From the NCBI RefSeq assembly GCF_016756775.1, contig NZ_JAERMU010000004.1:62001-126000 (forward strand): 64,000 bases of DNA, written 5' to 3'. This document shows positions 1-9,069 of the stretch, one piece after another. Within the stretch, counting starts at the first letter, position 1, and every line of letters begins with the position of its first letter. The stretch is from Dryocola clanedunensis subsp. sulfonylureivorans. GTDB taxonomy: Bacteria > Pseudomonadota > Gammaproteobacteria > Enterobacterales > Enterobacteriaceae. The notes under the pieces are model-generated. The model was not told the DNA's origin, did no database searches, and saw only the letters and a list, made by a program, of their open reading frames with translations. The translations under genes were made by a program, and so were the position numbers.

Positions 1-349
1 GCAGCACTGGCCGAGCCTCGCCTTAAGCAAGCCGCAGCAGGTGTATCGCTGGTGCCTGTATGGCCCGAATCAGCAGGAAGTCATTCTTCATCACGCGCCA
101 CGGTTTATTACCACGGATATGATTGCGCTGCGCAGCGCGGCGGTCGCCGGTGTGGGAATAGTGCAGCTGCCAAAGCTGATGTTAAACGAGCATCTAGCTG
201 CGGGTAAGCTGGTGCACCTGCTGCCGGACTGGCGGGCAAGGCGGGAGATTATTCACGTGGTGTTTCCTTCCCGGCGCGGTCAGCTACCGGCGGTCAGGGC
301 GCTAATTGATTTTCTGGTGGAGAGCTACGCGGCGTTTGAAGAGGAGTAA
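1..349 (+). CDS. LysR-family transcriptional regulator, C-terminal part
   Basis: The reading frame is open from the window edge (first full codon at base 2) to a TAA at 347-349, so about 115 C-terminal residues are seen and the start lies outside. The sequence (ending ...RALIDFLVESYAAFEEE) has the look of the second half of a LysR effector-binding domain: an 'AAVAGVGIVQLP' segment, a 'LVHLLPDW' strand and a final helix in which a phenylalanine follows ID. The HTH half is not visible, so target and inducer are unknown. It converges on ybaB across a REP-like element. In E. coli and most relatives recR occupies this place, so the gene marks a local rearrangement. Confidence 0.8.
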   Translation, partial: QHWPSLALSKPQQVYRWCLYGPNQQEVILHHAPRFITTDMIALRSAAVAGVGIVQLPKLMLNEHLAAGKLVHLLPDWRARREIIHVVFPSRRGQLPAVRALIDFLVESYAAFEEE

Positions 350-354
350 TTCAG

Positions 355-435
355 GACGTTTTTTGTCGGATGACGCTGCGCTTATCCGACCTACGTAACC
401 AACCGTAGGACGGAAAGCAGTGCGTCATCCGCCGA
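355..435. repeat. REP/BIME-like inverted repeat
   Basis: A REP-type unit (TCGGATGACGCTGCGCTTAT, then CCGACCTACG) at 366-395 is followed by an inverted partner with GCGTCATCCGCCG near 422-434. It sits in the convergent gap between the LysR gene and ybaB. A nearly identical unit lies at 34727-34757. Confidence 0.75.
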
Positions 436-438
436 TCA

Positions 439-771
439 TCAGAACGGCATTTTGAAGCCTGGCGGCAGCTGCATGCCGCTGGAGACGCCGGCCATTTTCT
501 CTTTCTGCGCTTCGCCGATACGACGGGCCGCATCGTTGAAGGCCGCAGCAACCAGGTCTTCAACCATCTCTTTATCGTCTTCCATCAGGCTTGGGTCGAT
601 TTCCACGCGGCGGCAGTTGTGCGCACCGTTGATGGTCACCTTAACCAGACCCGCGCCGGATTCACCGGTGACTTCCATCTGAGCGATCTCTTCCTGAGCC
701 TGGGCCATTTTTTCCTGCATTTGCTGGGCCTGCTTCATCAGGTTACCCAGACCACCGCCTTTTCCAAACAT
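439..771 (-). CDS. ybaB: Nucleoid-associated protein YbaB/EbfC
   Basis: This 110-residue protein matches the E. coli YbaB family over its whole length, from MFGKGGG to PPGFKMPF, including the conserved [16 protein letters not shown] block at about residues 33-49. YbaB forms a dimer that binds DNA and is thought to help organise the nucleoid. The ATG at 769-771 has a purine-rich ribosome site (AGAGAGAAG) just upstream. It lies 86 bp downstream of dnaX on the same strand, the usual dnaX-ybaB arrangement. In E. coli the third gene of the unit is recR; here the next DNA is a REP-like element and a convergent LysR gene. Confidence 0.96.
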   Translation of the reverse strand: MFGKGGGLGNLMKQAQQMQEKMAQAQEEIAQMEVTGESGAGLVKVTINGAHNCRRVEIDPSLMEDDKEMVEDLVAAAFNDAARRIGEAQKEKMAGVSSGMQLPPGFKMPF

Positions 772-857
772 AATCTTCTCTCTTTCGCTCGGGCCGCTGA
801 CGCGCAGAATGCGGTTAGCGGCTATCAGGGTTTACAACAGACCGGTTAACCGGTCTG

Positions 858-2780
858 TCAAATGGGGCGAATGCTGTCCTCATCAAGATCCGCATCGAAG
901 AAACGACGCAGCGTCTGGATGTTGTTATCCGCACTCATAGACTCTCTTGCCTGCGCCAGCTTCTCTTCATAGATAGCCTGACGCCATTCCAGCGGCGTTC
1001 GCTGTGCCTGATTATCATCTTCAATGATTGTCAGTTCAACGGATTCACCACAGTGGGCGCTCATTGCATCCGTCAGCGCCTTCTGCGCGGACGGGGAATT
1101 CAGGTGACGCTGACTCGCGCGCAGATGCAAGCAAACTTTTGTGCCTTCCTGCTCTTTCCAGGCGTTCAGCGCCAGCTGCTGCACCAGTTTTGGCAGCACC
1201 AGCTGGTTAATTTCCGCCGCCCAGGCGTCGCGTTCAATGGCTTCCTGAGCAAGCTTTGCCGCCAGCTCGGGCGTTTTTTCATGTTCCAGCGCTCGCTTGA
1301 GCGCCTTCGGTGTCGCTACGGGTTCAACAACTTCCTCAGCGACGTTTTGCGACTTCCAGCGATAGGCTTCCGGCTTAGCTTCAGGCTTCTCTTCAACTAT
1401 AGCCGTGGCGCGGGATTGTACCCGCTCGGTGACCGATGCCAGACGCTCCAGCGCAGTGTTTTTTGCCGGCCGCGCTGAATTTGGCGCCGCCGGCTCATTC
1501 TTTTTTGCTTTTTGGGCTCCCTGCTGGCGCATCAGCTGTGTTCGCGCCTGCAGTATCTGGCTGGTGGCATCCGGCAGCGGGGCATCGCTTTGCACCGGCG
1601 GCGGTGCCGCCTGCTGTCTCGGAGGCGGAGACCCCGGATTAACAACCGGTATGCTCGCTACAGTACGGGGCTGTTCCGGCTCCGGCATCGGTTTACGCGG
1701 ATGGAACGCCAGCGCACGCAGCAGCGTCATTTCGATGCCCATGCGGCGGTCCGGCGCAAACGGTAGCTCTTTACGCCCCATCAGCAGCGTCTGGTAATAC
1801 AGCTGGACTTCCGCAGGCGGAACCGTGCGGGCCAGTTCGCGCATGCGCTGTTCGATGGCCGCCATGTCGCTGCTCAGCGCAGATGGCGATAGCTGAACCA
1901 TCGCCACTCGATGTAGCAGAGTGAGCATTTCAACCAGTAGGGCTTCCCACTCCACGCCACGGGCGGCCGCATCGTTAAGCAGCGCCATCACGCGCTCGCC
2001 GTCGGCGCTGACCATCGCTTCTATCAGCGACAGCGCCTGGTCGTCGTCCAGCGTGCCCAGCATGGTGCTTACCGCAGCGGTGGTCACCTGCCCGTCACCG
2101 CTGGCAATCGCCTGATCGGTGAGGCTTAGCGCGTCTCGCAGGCTGCCGTCTGCGGCGCGGGCCAGCAGCTGCAGCGCTCGCGGTTCGCTGGTGATTTTCT
2201 CTTCACCGAGCACATGCTCAAGCTGATGGCGAATTTGTTCGACGTCCAGCGCTTTGAGGTGGAACTGCAGGCAGCGGGAAAGAATGGTAACCGGGAGCTT
2301 CTGCGGATCCGTCGTCGCCAGCAGGAATTTAACGTGCGCAGGCGGCTCTTCCAGCGTTTTCAACAGCGCGTTAAAGCTGTGGCGGGAGAGCATGTGCACT
2401 TCATCGATAAGATAGACCTTGAAGCGGCCGCGCGCCGGGGCGTACTGAACGTTGTCCAGCAGGTCGCGGGTATCTTCTACTTTGGTGCGCGAGGCAGCAT
2501 CGATTTCTATCAGGTCGACAAAGCGCCCTTGTTCGATTTCGCGGCAGTTATCACACACGCCACAGGGGGTGGCGGTAATGCCGGTTTCACAGTTCAGTCC
2601 TTTCGCCAACAGCCGGGCGATGGAGGTTTTCCCCACGCCGCGTGTTCCGGAGAAAAGATAAGCATGGTGGATACGGCCCAGCGACAAACCATTAGCCAGC
2701 GCGGTCAGCACGTGTTGCTGGCCGACAACATCAGCAAAAGTTTGTGGGCGCCATTTGCGGGCTAAGACCTGGTAGCTCAT
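858..2780 (-). CDS. dnaX: DNA polymerase III subunits tau and gamma
   Basis: The 640-residue frame encodes tau, the clamp-loader ATPase that also tethers two polymerase cores and DnaB at the fork (E. coli tau: 643). Residues 45-52 are the Walker A loop GTRGVGKT. Four cysteines at 64, 73, 76 and 79 form the zinc module, and LIDEVHML near 127 is Walker B. An SRC sensor motif follows near 168. After about residue 370 comes a Pro/Ala/Gln-rich linker and then the tau-specific polymerase-binding domain. A conserved programmed -1 frameshift site at codons 426-427 gives the shorter gamma product (428 residues, ending Lys-Lys-Glu at the TGA at 1495-1497). It lies downstream of apt and upstream of ybaB on the same strand. 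Confidence 0.98.
   Translation of the reverse strand: MSYQVLARKWRPQTFADVVGQQHVLTALANGLSLGRIHHAYLFSGTRGVGKTSIARLLAKGLNCETGITATPCGVCDNCREIEQGRFVDLIEIDAASRTKVEDTRDLLDNVQYAPARGRFKVYLIDEVHMLSRHSFNALLKTLEEPPAHVKFLLATTDPQKLPVTILSRCLQFHLKALDVEQIRHQLEHVLGEEKITSEPRALQLLARAADGSLRDALSLTDQAIASGDGQVTTAAVSTMLGTLDDDQALSLIEAMVSADGERVMALLNDAAARGVEWEALLVEMLTLLHRVAMVQLSPSALSSDMAAIEQRMRELARTVPPAEVQLYYQTLLMGRKELPFAPDRRMGIEMTLLRALAFHPRKPMPEPEQPRTVASIPVVNPGSPPPRQQAAPPPVQSDAPLPDATSQILQARTQLMRQQGAQKAKKNEPAAPNSARPAKNTALERLASVTERVQSRATAIVEEKPEAKPEAYRWKSQNVAEEVVEPVATPKALKRALEHEKTPELAAKLAQEAIERDAWAAEINQLVLPKLVQQLALNAWKEQEGTKVCLHLRASQRHLNSPSAQKALTDAMSAHCGESVELTIIEDDNQAQRTPLEWRQAIYEEKLAQARESMSADNNIQTLRRFFDADLDEDSIRPI
1465..1522 (-). 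promoter_or_regulatory. dnaX programmed -1 frameshift signal
   Basis: On the minus strand all three known elements are present in order. A Shine-Dalgarno-like AGGGAGC lies at 1522-1516. The slippery heptamer AAAAAAG lies at 1506-1500 (reading GCA AAA AAG in the tau frame). A GC-rich stem follows, with GCCGGC at 1494-1489 pairing with GCCGGC at 1470-1465. A one-base slip back at the heptamer gives GAA TGA, so gamma ends with a single frame-specific glutamate, as in E. coli. Confidence 0.93.
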
Positions 2781-2893
2781 TCTCAGATTGGCTTCTTTGT
2801 TTGATCGCGGGAAAGGTGAATGTGAGGGGGTAATGCTAACATAAGCCCCACCCGATGGGCGAGGCCTCTATGATGCGGGAAGACGAGCCGCAA

Positions 2894-2920
2894 GGTGGAT
2901 AAGCGGCTGCGGCATCCACC
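2894..2920. repeat. REP-like hairpin between apt and dnaX
   Basis: GGTGGAT at 2894-2900 pairs with ATCCACC at 2914-2920 around a GC-rich middle. It resembles a REP unit. The T-run lies on the plus-strand side, so it is not an evident terminator for apt. Confidence 0.5.
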
Positions 2921-2933
2921 GTTTTTTCAGGAC

Positions 2934-3485
2934 TCAGTGACCCGGGAAAGGCACGAGGCTGTAGCTCTTCACACCCATGTTCTCAAGACGCTGCTCGCCG
3001 CCGATATCAAACAGGTTGATGATAAAGGCCGCGTCGGTCACTTCGCCACCCAGACGACGGATGAGTTTAACCGTTGCTTCAATGGTACCGCCGGTAGCCA
3101 GCAGATCGTCCACCACCAGCACTTTGTCGCCCGGCTGGATTGCATCGACGTGAATTTCGAGCTGATCGGTGCCGTATTCCAGCTCGTAGCTCTCAGCAAT
3201 CGTTTCACGTGGCAGCTTGCGCGGTTTACGCACAGGTACAAAACCCACGCACAGCTCTAACGCAACAGGTGCGCCAAACAAGAAACCACGTGCTTCGGTG
3301 CCCACCACTTTGGTGACGCCGGTGTCTTTAAAGCGCGCTACCAGCAGTTCAATGCTGAGGGCGTAAGCTTTCGGATCTTCCAGCAAGCTGGTAACGTCAC
3401 GGAACAGAATCCCCGGCTTTGGATAATCAGGGATGCTTTTGATGCTATTTTTCAGATACTCAAGCTGCTGCGCAGTCGCGGTCAT
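2934..3485 (-). CDS. apt: Adenine phosphoribosyltransferase
   Basis: Apt converts adenine and PRPP to AMP in cytosolic purine salvage. The product is 183 residues, the same length as E. coli Apt, and aligns throughout ([15 protein letters not shown] to YSLVPFPGH). The PRPP-binding motif [13 protein letters not shown] lies near residues 123-135 and the TEARGF substrate loop near 64-69. The ATG is at 3483-3485. dnaX follows downstream on the same strand after a 150-bp gap holding a REP-like hairpin, so the two may be partly co-transcribed. Confidence 0.98.
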   Translation of the reverse strand: MTATAQQLEYLKNSIKSIPDYPKPGILFRDVTSLLEDPKAYALSIELLVARFKDTGVTKVVGTEARGFLFGAPVALELCVGFVPVRKPRKLPRETIAESYELEYGTDQLEIHVDAIQPGDKVLVVDDLLATGGTIEATVKLIRRLGGEVTDAAFIINLFDIGGEQRLENMGVKSYSLVPFPGH

Positions 3486-3634
3486 AATTAATGCCTGCTA
3501 AAAACATGAAACTCACCGAGCGCGTCGCAGGTTCTGTTTGAACCGCGGTCCAGAAATTGACCAGCCGCACCCGTGCTCGAAAACGGTCGAATTTACTGGC
3601 TGACGCGTACATTTGCAACTCCCGCAAGCGGGGT

Positions 3635-4012
3635 TCAGGGTTTTTGTTGCTTTTCGTCAACTACCGGCAGGCGCCACATGAAAATAAGCAGCGCGCCTAA
3701 CATCATCAGCAAGAATAGCCGCACCCACAGAATGTTGACCAGATAGAGTGAGACGCCAAAAGTTAACACGATAAAAATCATCGCTCTCGGCTTTGCACCT
3801 GGCGGCATAGCCCGGTGCTGTTGCCAGTGGCGCAGATAACCACCGAACCAGGAGCGATAAAGTAGCCAGTGGTGAAACCTGGGTGACGAGCGGGCAAAGC
3901 ACCAGGCCGCGAGCAGTAAAAACGGCGTGGTCGGCAGCAGGGGCAGCACCACGCCAAACGTCGCGAGGACTACCGCCAGCCAACCGATGATGATTAAAAT
4001 AGTCCGTTGCAT
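3635..4012 (-). CDS. ybaN: DUF454 inner-membrane protein YbaN
   Basis: The product is 125 residues, equal to E. coli YbaN. It begins MQRTILIIIGWLAVVL (ATG at 4010-4012). The frame stays open further upstream, but the added residues have no family similarity. Hydrophobic stretches near residues 3-22 and 80-115 suggest membrane segments. Between them is the family signature GVVLPLLPTTPFLLLAAWCF followed by ARSSPRF. Function is not established. It is divergent from priC, with 56 bp between the starts, and lies upstream of apt as in E. coli. Confidence 0.93.
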   Translation of the reverse strand: MQRTILIIIGWLAVVLATFGVVLPLLPTTPFLLLAAWCFARSSPRFHHWLLYRSWFGGYLRHWQQHRAMPPGAKPRAMIFIVLTFGVSLYLVNILWVRLFLLMMLGALLIFMWRLPVVDEKQQKP

Positions 4013-4068
4013 ACCCGTTCCTGGAATAAACTGGCGCGAACGCCGCGCCGCCACTGGAGAGACATTTT

Positions 4069-4605
4069 GTGAAAACCGCTTCGCTCTTACAAGCCCTTGA
4101 TGCACGCGTCGCGGAACTGGCGTCAGCCATCGAACCCCTTGCCTTGCAGCGCGCCTCGCAGGCCCGCTTTGACAGGCAGCTGTTCAATACCCACAGTACC
4201 CAGCTGAAAGATTATCTCGCCGAAGCGCAGGCCAACCTCGCTCAGCTACAGCTTAGCGTGAAAACTGGTCGAACGGAGCAGGTTGCCTTTCTGGCAGAAA
4301 AACTGGTCGCGCAAATCGCCGCGCTGCAGCGAGAACTGGCGACGTGGAAACTCCGCACCAATGAGCCCCAAAAGGCTGCGCCAGAGAATCTTTACGAGAA
4401 GCTGTCGACCCACCAGGATTATGAGCGTCGATTACTGTCGATGATTAGCGACAGGGAAAGCCAGCTGGGTACGCAAACGACGCTTGCCGGACAGCAGCAG
4501 CTTCAGCGCGAAATTGCCGCTCAGGAAGGACGTCTTCAGCGTTGCCGACAGGCCATCACGCGGATAGAGCGGGCCATTGAACGCCGCGAGCGTGGCCTGG
4601 GCTGA
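4069..4605 (+). CDS. priC: Primosomal replication protein PriC
   Basis: The 178-residue, strongly helical and basic protein begins MKTASLLQALDARV and carries the PriC traits ARFDR(Q)LF near residue 34 and HQDYERRL near 120 (E. coli: 175 aa). PriC takes part in restart of stalled replication forks by helping load DnaB onto SSB-coated templates. Sequence conservation is modest, as is typical for this protein, but position (ybaN-priC-rsmS-mscK) supports the name. rsmS follows after 39 bp in the same direction. Confidence 0.93.
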   Translation: MKTASLLQALDARVAELASAIEPLALQRASQARFDRQLFNTHSTQLKDYLAEAQANLAQLQLSVKTGRTEQVAFLAEKLVAQIAALQRELATWKLRTNEPQKAAPENLYEKLSTHQDYERRLLSMISDRESQLGTQTTLAGQQQLQREIAAQEGRLQRCRQAITRIERAIERRERGLG

Positions 4606-4644
4606 TGCGACTTTTTACAGCTATCGAAACAAAGGAGGATATCA

Positions 4645-4800
4645 ATGTCCCTGGATAACGCACCGGATGATGTCAAGCTGGCCGTCGATCTGATCATGCT
4701 GCTTGAACAGCACGAGATCCCGCCAGCTACTGTGCTGAGCGCGCTGGAAATCGTCCGCGACGATTTTCTGCGCAAACAGCGGGAAGAAGCTTCCCGCTGA
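4645..4800 (+). CDS. rsmS: RsmS/YbaM small regulatory protein
   Basis: A 51-codon gene with ATG at 4645 and TGA at 4798-4800. It is preceded by a strong AGGAGG-type ribosome site at about 4633-4638. The product begins [20 protein letters not shown] and matches E. coli YbaM (53 aa). The family is called RsmS, a pleiotropic regulator in Pectobacterium with proposed links to replication stress in E. coli; its mechanism is unsettled. It follows priC and converges on mscK with only 5 bp between the stop codons. Confidence 0.93.
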   Translation: MSLDNAPDDVKLAVDLIMLLEQHEIPPATVLSALEIVRDDFLRKQREEASR

Positions 4801-4805
4801 CACTT

Positions 4806-7800
4806 TTACGCGGGGGAAATGTCCCCGCCCTCTGGCTTAAGCCTGTCGCGCTTCACTTCCGTAAATTCATCGCCCTTTTCATTGCGCAGATGCACTTCCA
4901 GCTGGTTGAAGGCAATGTTGATATTATTTTCACGGCAAAGCTTGTCGATGGTGCGGTTTAGTTCATCCACCGTGTAGCTGCGGTCGCGGAGTTCACGCAC
5001 GTACAGGCGCAGCTCGTGGTCCAGCGTGCTTGCGCCAAAGGTCGTGAAGAATACCGATGGCTCCGGGTCGTGCATGACTTTCGGATGATCGTGAGCCGCT
5101 TTGAGCAGGATCTCTTTGACCTTATCCAGATCGGAGCCGTAAGCGACGCCCAGGCGGATCACCACGCGGGTGATCGTATCGCTGAGCGACCAGTTGATCA
5201 GCCTTTCCGTGACGAAAGCTTTGTTCGGGATGATCACTTCTTTGCGGTCAAAATCGGTAATCGTCGTCGCACGAATACGAATTTTACTGACGCTACCGGA
5301 GAAGGTGCCGATGGTCACCGTATCGCCGATGCGCACCGGACGTTCGAAGAGGATGATCAGGCCGGAAACGAAGTTTCCGAAGATCTCCTGCAAACCAAAC
5401 CCAAGGCCAACCGACAGCGCTGCGGCCAGCCACTGAAGCTTGTCCCATGAGACGCCCAGCGAGCCAAAGACCGTCATCGCCCCAATCACGATGATGGTGT
5501 AATTCATGATCGTGGTGATGGTGTAGGACGCCCCCTGGCGCATTTTAAGCCGCGACAGAACCAGGACTTCAAGCAGGCCTGGTAAGTTACGGATCAGCGC
5601 CCAGGCCACCATAAAGGCCACTAAAGCAAACAGCAGGCTGCCCATCGTGACGTTTTTAACTACCGCGGCTCCGGCTTCGGTGCCGTTGTAATGCCACAGG
5701 ACAATGCTGTCGAGATAGGCAAAAACGGTAATTAAATCAGACCAGATGGCGTAGAACACCACGCCAAACAGCGCGAACATCAGCAGCATGGTCAGGCGCA
5801 TGGTTTGCTGGTTGATTTGATCCAGCGCCAGCGGCGGCTCTTCAACCGGCTCGGCCCCTTCTGCCCCTTCTTTTACCAAATGCTGTCGGCGAGCGACTGC
5901 ACGTCGGTATGCAATACGGCGCGCCGCGACGCTCAGACCACGAATGATCGTCTGATGCAGTAAATTCCAGATAATGACCAGATAAACAGTATCAATCCAT
6001 CGGTTCGCCAGCCGCAGTGTGGTGTAGAAGTACCCTGTCACCGTTAGCACCAGCAGAGCAACAGGGACAATAGAGAGCACGGTCATGGTGACCAGCCGCA
6101 GCGTATGGGACTCTCTGTTACGCCAGTTGTCACGCCACATGGGGATAACCAGAGCGGTAATCAGCAGCAGGTTGAGGAAGATAATGAACTGACCGAGTAC
6201 GTCATCCATCAGGTGCAGCGGTGAGTGCTCACCCACAACCGACCAGTACAGTAGCGGCAGCAATGCGAGGCTGACGCGAACAATCTGCCGACGATAATGA
6301 CGCGTCAGCTGTTCTGGCATATTGAAATGCGTGACGCCCACGCCTTTTGGAGAGAGTACGCGCCAGGTCAACCCAAAGACCAGCCAGAACAGCGCCAGCT
6401 CTTTGGCAAAGCTCCACAACAGATCGCTGACGCTGGTCTGCATAAACAGCAACACCAGGCCCACGGCCAGAATGGCAAGGGTTGCGGGCAGCACCTTTAG
6501 CAGGCTGAACAACATCGCTTTCGGCGTGTTGAGCTGGCTGTCGCTACGAAGTTGACCTACGTCTGCGGCAAGCTTCTCCAGTTTTTTATCAATCCACCTG
6601 AAACGCCAGCGGATCAGTCCTGCAATGAGCAAGAGCGGCAGTGCGGTAAACAGGGAGACGAAAAGCGCGTCGAGCACCTTTTTCCAGCTGAAATCAATTT
6701 TGATGCCTTTGATTTGAGCGTGAAGCGCACCCGGGAAGGCTTTAACCCACTCCCAGTTCATCGGCTTGTTGCTGTTTACCCAAAAGATCTGCTGGGTCAG
6801 TTTGGCCTGTAACGATGAGCTGACGCTGACCAGCTGCTGCTGATAAATTTGCAGGTTGATAGCCATCATCAGCTGATTGCCGAGCTGTTTATTGAGCTGG
6901 TCCAGCAGTTCGCGGCGCATGTCCACGACCTGCAACAGCGCATCGTGAACATCGTCGTTCACTTCCGCTTTGTGCCCCTCTTCGATTTTGTCAACGAAAA
7001 CATCGCTCTGGAATAGCGCATCCCGCTGCTGGTTCACGTCAAACTGCTCAAGGCGCAGATCGGCGATGCGGTTGGTCATATCTTCGAGTTCGTCCGCGGA
7101 TGGCAGAGTCTGCTGCTGCTGATAGAGGATACGCGACAGAAGCAGGCTGCCCTTCAGAACCGAGATTTGTTCGTTGATATTCCGCTCGGATTGCAGGGCG
7201 CGGTCCAGCCAGTTCTTGACGCGAATATTGCGCTGCACCAGATTGTTGCCGTTCTCGGTTGCGGTGATTAAGCGCTGGCTGAGCTGATGGTTGATTTCCA
7301 GCTCCTGACGCACCAGCGGGTTGTTCTGGATGCTGGTCGCTTCGTCCGGCGTGACCGCCTCCTGCGCCGTTTTTTCGGTGAGCGTCAAACGCTTGCTGTT
7401 CACCGCCTCCTGCAACAGTTGCAGAGCGTGCTCAAGCTGGTTGATGTGCGCAGTGGTGTAGTCACGCTGCTTTTGCAGCGTATCCTGCAAGGTGGTATTC
7501 CCTTCAAGGCTTTTTCTCTGCTGTTCCAGCTGTGCATTAAGCAAAGATTGCTGTACCAGCAGCAGGTTTTGCTGGGTTGGCCTTAGCGCCGCTTCCCCGG
7601 GGCTTGTGCCGTTCAGCCGATTCCTGATTTGTTGCAGCTGCTGGGAAGCGGTGTACATCGCATTTTGTACGCGCTCGGGCTGCGTTTGCAGCGACACCAG
7701 CTGGCTATTGAAAGTGGAGAGGTCATTTTGCGCGGCCTGTAAATCATCCAGCACACCGGAGACACGAGCTTCCATCTGGCGCAAAGAGAGCGAGGCAAGC

Positions 7801-8156
7801 GTGGCCCGCGTTTGTGTATCGTCGCTGTCGGTACCGATGGCGTTCAGGGCGTCCGTCGCCTGGCGCAGTTTCTCCGGTGCCTGGGCTACCTGAGCTTTTA
7901 ACGCCGCAGTTTCCTGTTTGATACGCGTGATTTTATCGAGCGTCTCGAGCGTTTCCGTCAGGTCTCTTTGCTGTAGCTTTTCATCAGGCGTCAGGTCTTT
8001 CTGCTTGTTAAGGGCATCCAGCTGGCTTTGCACGTCAACGCGCGTGGGAAGATCGCCATTAATTTGTGCCTGAGCGGAGTAAACGGGAAAGAGCGTACCG
8101 AAAAGCAGTACCAGAGCGACGAAAATGCGCGGTAAGAGAGTTTGCTGCTTAGTCAT
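4806..8156 (-). CDS. mscK: Mechanosensitive channel MscK (KefA)
   Basis: This 1116-residue protein (E. coli MscK: 1120) is a large MscS-superfamily, potassium-dependent mechanosensitive channel of the inner membrane. A signal-like segment at residues 8-28 ends in AQA. It is followed by about 450 residues of Gln/Leu-rich periplasmic coiled coil, then about ten membrane spans, and a C-terminal MscS core. The pore-lining helix appears in the 'LSVGLGFGLQEIFGNFVSGL' region and the beta domain in 'ERPVRIGDTVTIG'. It opens under membrane tension and releases solutes during hypo-osmotic shock. It lies between rsmS and acrR as in E. coli. Confidence 0.97.
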   Translation of the reverse strand: MTKQQTLLPRIFVALVLLFGTLFPVYSAQAQINGDLPTRVDVQSQLDALNKQKDLTPDEKLQQRDLTETLETLDKITRIKQETAALKAQVAQAPEKLRQATDALNAIGTDSDDTQTRATLASLSLRQMEARVSGVLDDLQAAQNDLSTFNSQLVSLQTQPERVQNAMYTASQQLQQIRNRLNGTSPGEAALRPTQQNLLLVQQSLLNAQLEQQRKSLEGNTTLQDTLQKQRDYTTAHINQLEHALQLLQEAVNSKRLTLTEKTAQEAVTPDEATSIQNNPLVRQELEINHQLSQRLITATENGNNLVQRNIRVKNWLDRALQSERNINEQISVLKGSLLLSRILYQQQQTLPSADELEDMTNRIADLRLEQFDVNQQRDALFQSDVFVDKIEEGHKAEVNDDVHDALLQVVDMRRELLDQLNKQLGNQLMMAINLQIYQQQLVSVSSSLQAKLTQQIFWVNSNKPMNWEWVKAFPGALHAQIKGIKIDFSWKKVLDALFVSLFTALPLLLIAGLIRWRFRWIDKKLEKLAADVGQLRSDSQLNTPKAMLFSLLKVLPATLAILAVGLVLLFMQTSVSDLLWSFAKELALFWLVFGLTWRVLSPKGVGVTHFNMPEQLTRHYRRQIVRVSLALLPLLYWSVVGEHSPLHLMDDVLGQFIIFLNLLLITALVIPMWRDNWRNRESHTLRLVTMTVLSIVPVALLVLTVTGYFYTTLRLANRWIDTVYLVIIWNLLHQTIIRGLSVAARRIAYRRAVARRQHLVKEGAEGAEPVEEPPLALDQINQQTMRLTMLLMFALFGVVFYAIWSDLITVFAYLDSIVLWHYNGTEAGAAVVKNVTMGSLLFALVAFMVAWALIRNLPGLLEVLVLSRLKMRQGASYTITTIMNYTIIVIGAMTVFGSLGVSWDKLQWLAAALSVGLGFGLQEIFGNFVSGLIILFERPVRIGDTVTIGTFSGSVSKIRIRATTITDFDRKEVIIPNKAFVTERLINWSLSDTITRVVIRLGVAYGSDLDKVKEILLKAAHDHPKVMHDPEPSVFFTTFGASTLDHELRLYVRELRDRSYTVDELNRTIDKLCRENNINIAFNQLEVHLRNEKGDEFTEVKRDRLKPEGGDISPA

Positions 8157-8263
8157 GAGTAAGATGTTCGGAGAGATCGTCGAAACAAGCCATCAACAGG
8201 AGCAGGGAGAATATCACGACTTACCTGACCCGAATAGCGAACCTTTGGGGCTACTACCTGGGT

Positions 8264-8926
8264 TCAATCTGAATTATTCGTGACCGGCAGGGATTTTTTT
8301 CGTAGCGTTGGCGACATCTGAAACATTTCCAGCAAAATAACGATATAATCGCGGGCCTGACCATGCAGATCAAAGCTATCCGGGGCAACAAGCCAGTTTT
8401 CGATTAATCCGGTAATGTAGCTACGTAGCAGGACAACGGCATGCGAGAGACGGAGATCGACAGGCAGCGCCCCCGCATCGATGCAGCGTTGCAGACTGAC
8501 TTCGATACGTTCATTTCCTTCCATGTAAAGGACGCGCCGGGCCTGTTGTAACACGGCCATCTCGCCAACAAACTCGCATTTATGGAAGACAATCTCGGTC
8601 ATCAGACGACGTCTTTCTTCCGTCACCGTTGACTGTAATATGTAAATTAACAACTCCCGCACAACGGAGAGTGGATCGTCAGGAAATTTTGCCTGATACT
8701 CAGTTTCAAGATCCCCAATACTGGACTCAGTTAGCGCCCAGATTTCATTAAATAAATCTGACTTATTTTTGAAATGCCAATAGATAGCTCCACGGGTCAC
8801 CCCAGCCGCTTTGGCAATGTCCGCAAGTGACGTAGCAGAAACGCCCTGTTGCGAGAACAAGCGGATAGCTACATCAAGGATGTGTTGGCGGGTTTCCAGT
8901 GCCTGTTGTTTGGTTTTTCGTGCCAT
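8264..8926 (-). CDS. acrR: TetR-family repressor of acrAB
   Basis: The 220-residue protein has the AcrR N-terminal TetR HTH ([17 protein letters not shown], then [20 protein letters not shown] at about residues 33-52) and a helical ligand-binding domain. E. coli AcrR has 215 residues. It represses acrAB and its own gene until bile salts, dyes or drugs bind. It is divergent from acrA, and the 24-bp operator between them is intact. The C-terminus differs from E. coli after 'MSPTLR', where it gains a few residues. No frameshift or stop is seen, so loss of repression by acrR mutation is not indicated. Confidence 0.97.
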   Translation of the reverse strand: MARKTKQQALETRQHILDVAIRLFSQQGVSATSLADIAKAAGVTRGAIYWHFKNKSDLFNEIWALTESSIGDLETEYQAKFPDDPLSVVRELLIYILQSTVTEERRRLMTEIVFHKCEFVGEMAVLQQARRVLYMEGNERIEVSLQRCIDAGALPVDLRLSHAVVLLRSYITGLIENWLVAPDSFDLHGQARDYIVILLEMFQMSPTLRKKSLPVTNNSD

Positions 8927-8954
8927 ATGTCGCGGAATTTACTGGAGTCAGATT

Positions 8955-8978
8955 TACATACATTTGTGAATGTATGTA
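8955..8978. promoter_or_regulatory. AcrR operator and acrA promoter region
   Basis: The palindrome TACATACATT-TGTG-AATGTATGTA spans 8955-8978 and equals the known E. coli AcrR box. A probable -10 element GATAAT lies at 8991-8996, reading towards acrA. Confidence 0.9.
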
Positions 8979-9069
8979 CCATAGCACGACGATAATATAA
9001 ACGCAGCAATGGGTTTGTGGACACTTGATCCATTGAACAACTTTGAAATCGGACACTCGAGGTTTACTT

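Noticed and set aside
1495-1506. Apparent frameshift/early stop in dnaX
   Set aside because: It is the conserved programmed frameshift that makes gamma, not a mutation.
2894-2920. Hairpin after apt as an intrinsic terminator separating apt from dnaX
   Set aside because: The T-run is on the wrong side for minus-strand transcription, and the form matches REP elements better.
3460-3660. 66-codon minus-strand frame between ybaN and apt
   Set aside because: It overlaps the apt start, lacks a ribosome site, and shows no family similarity.
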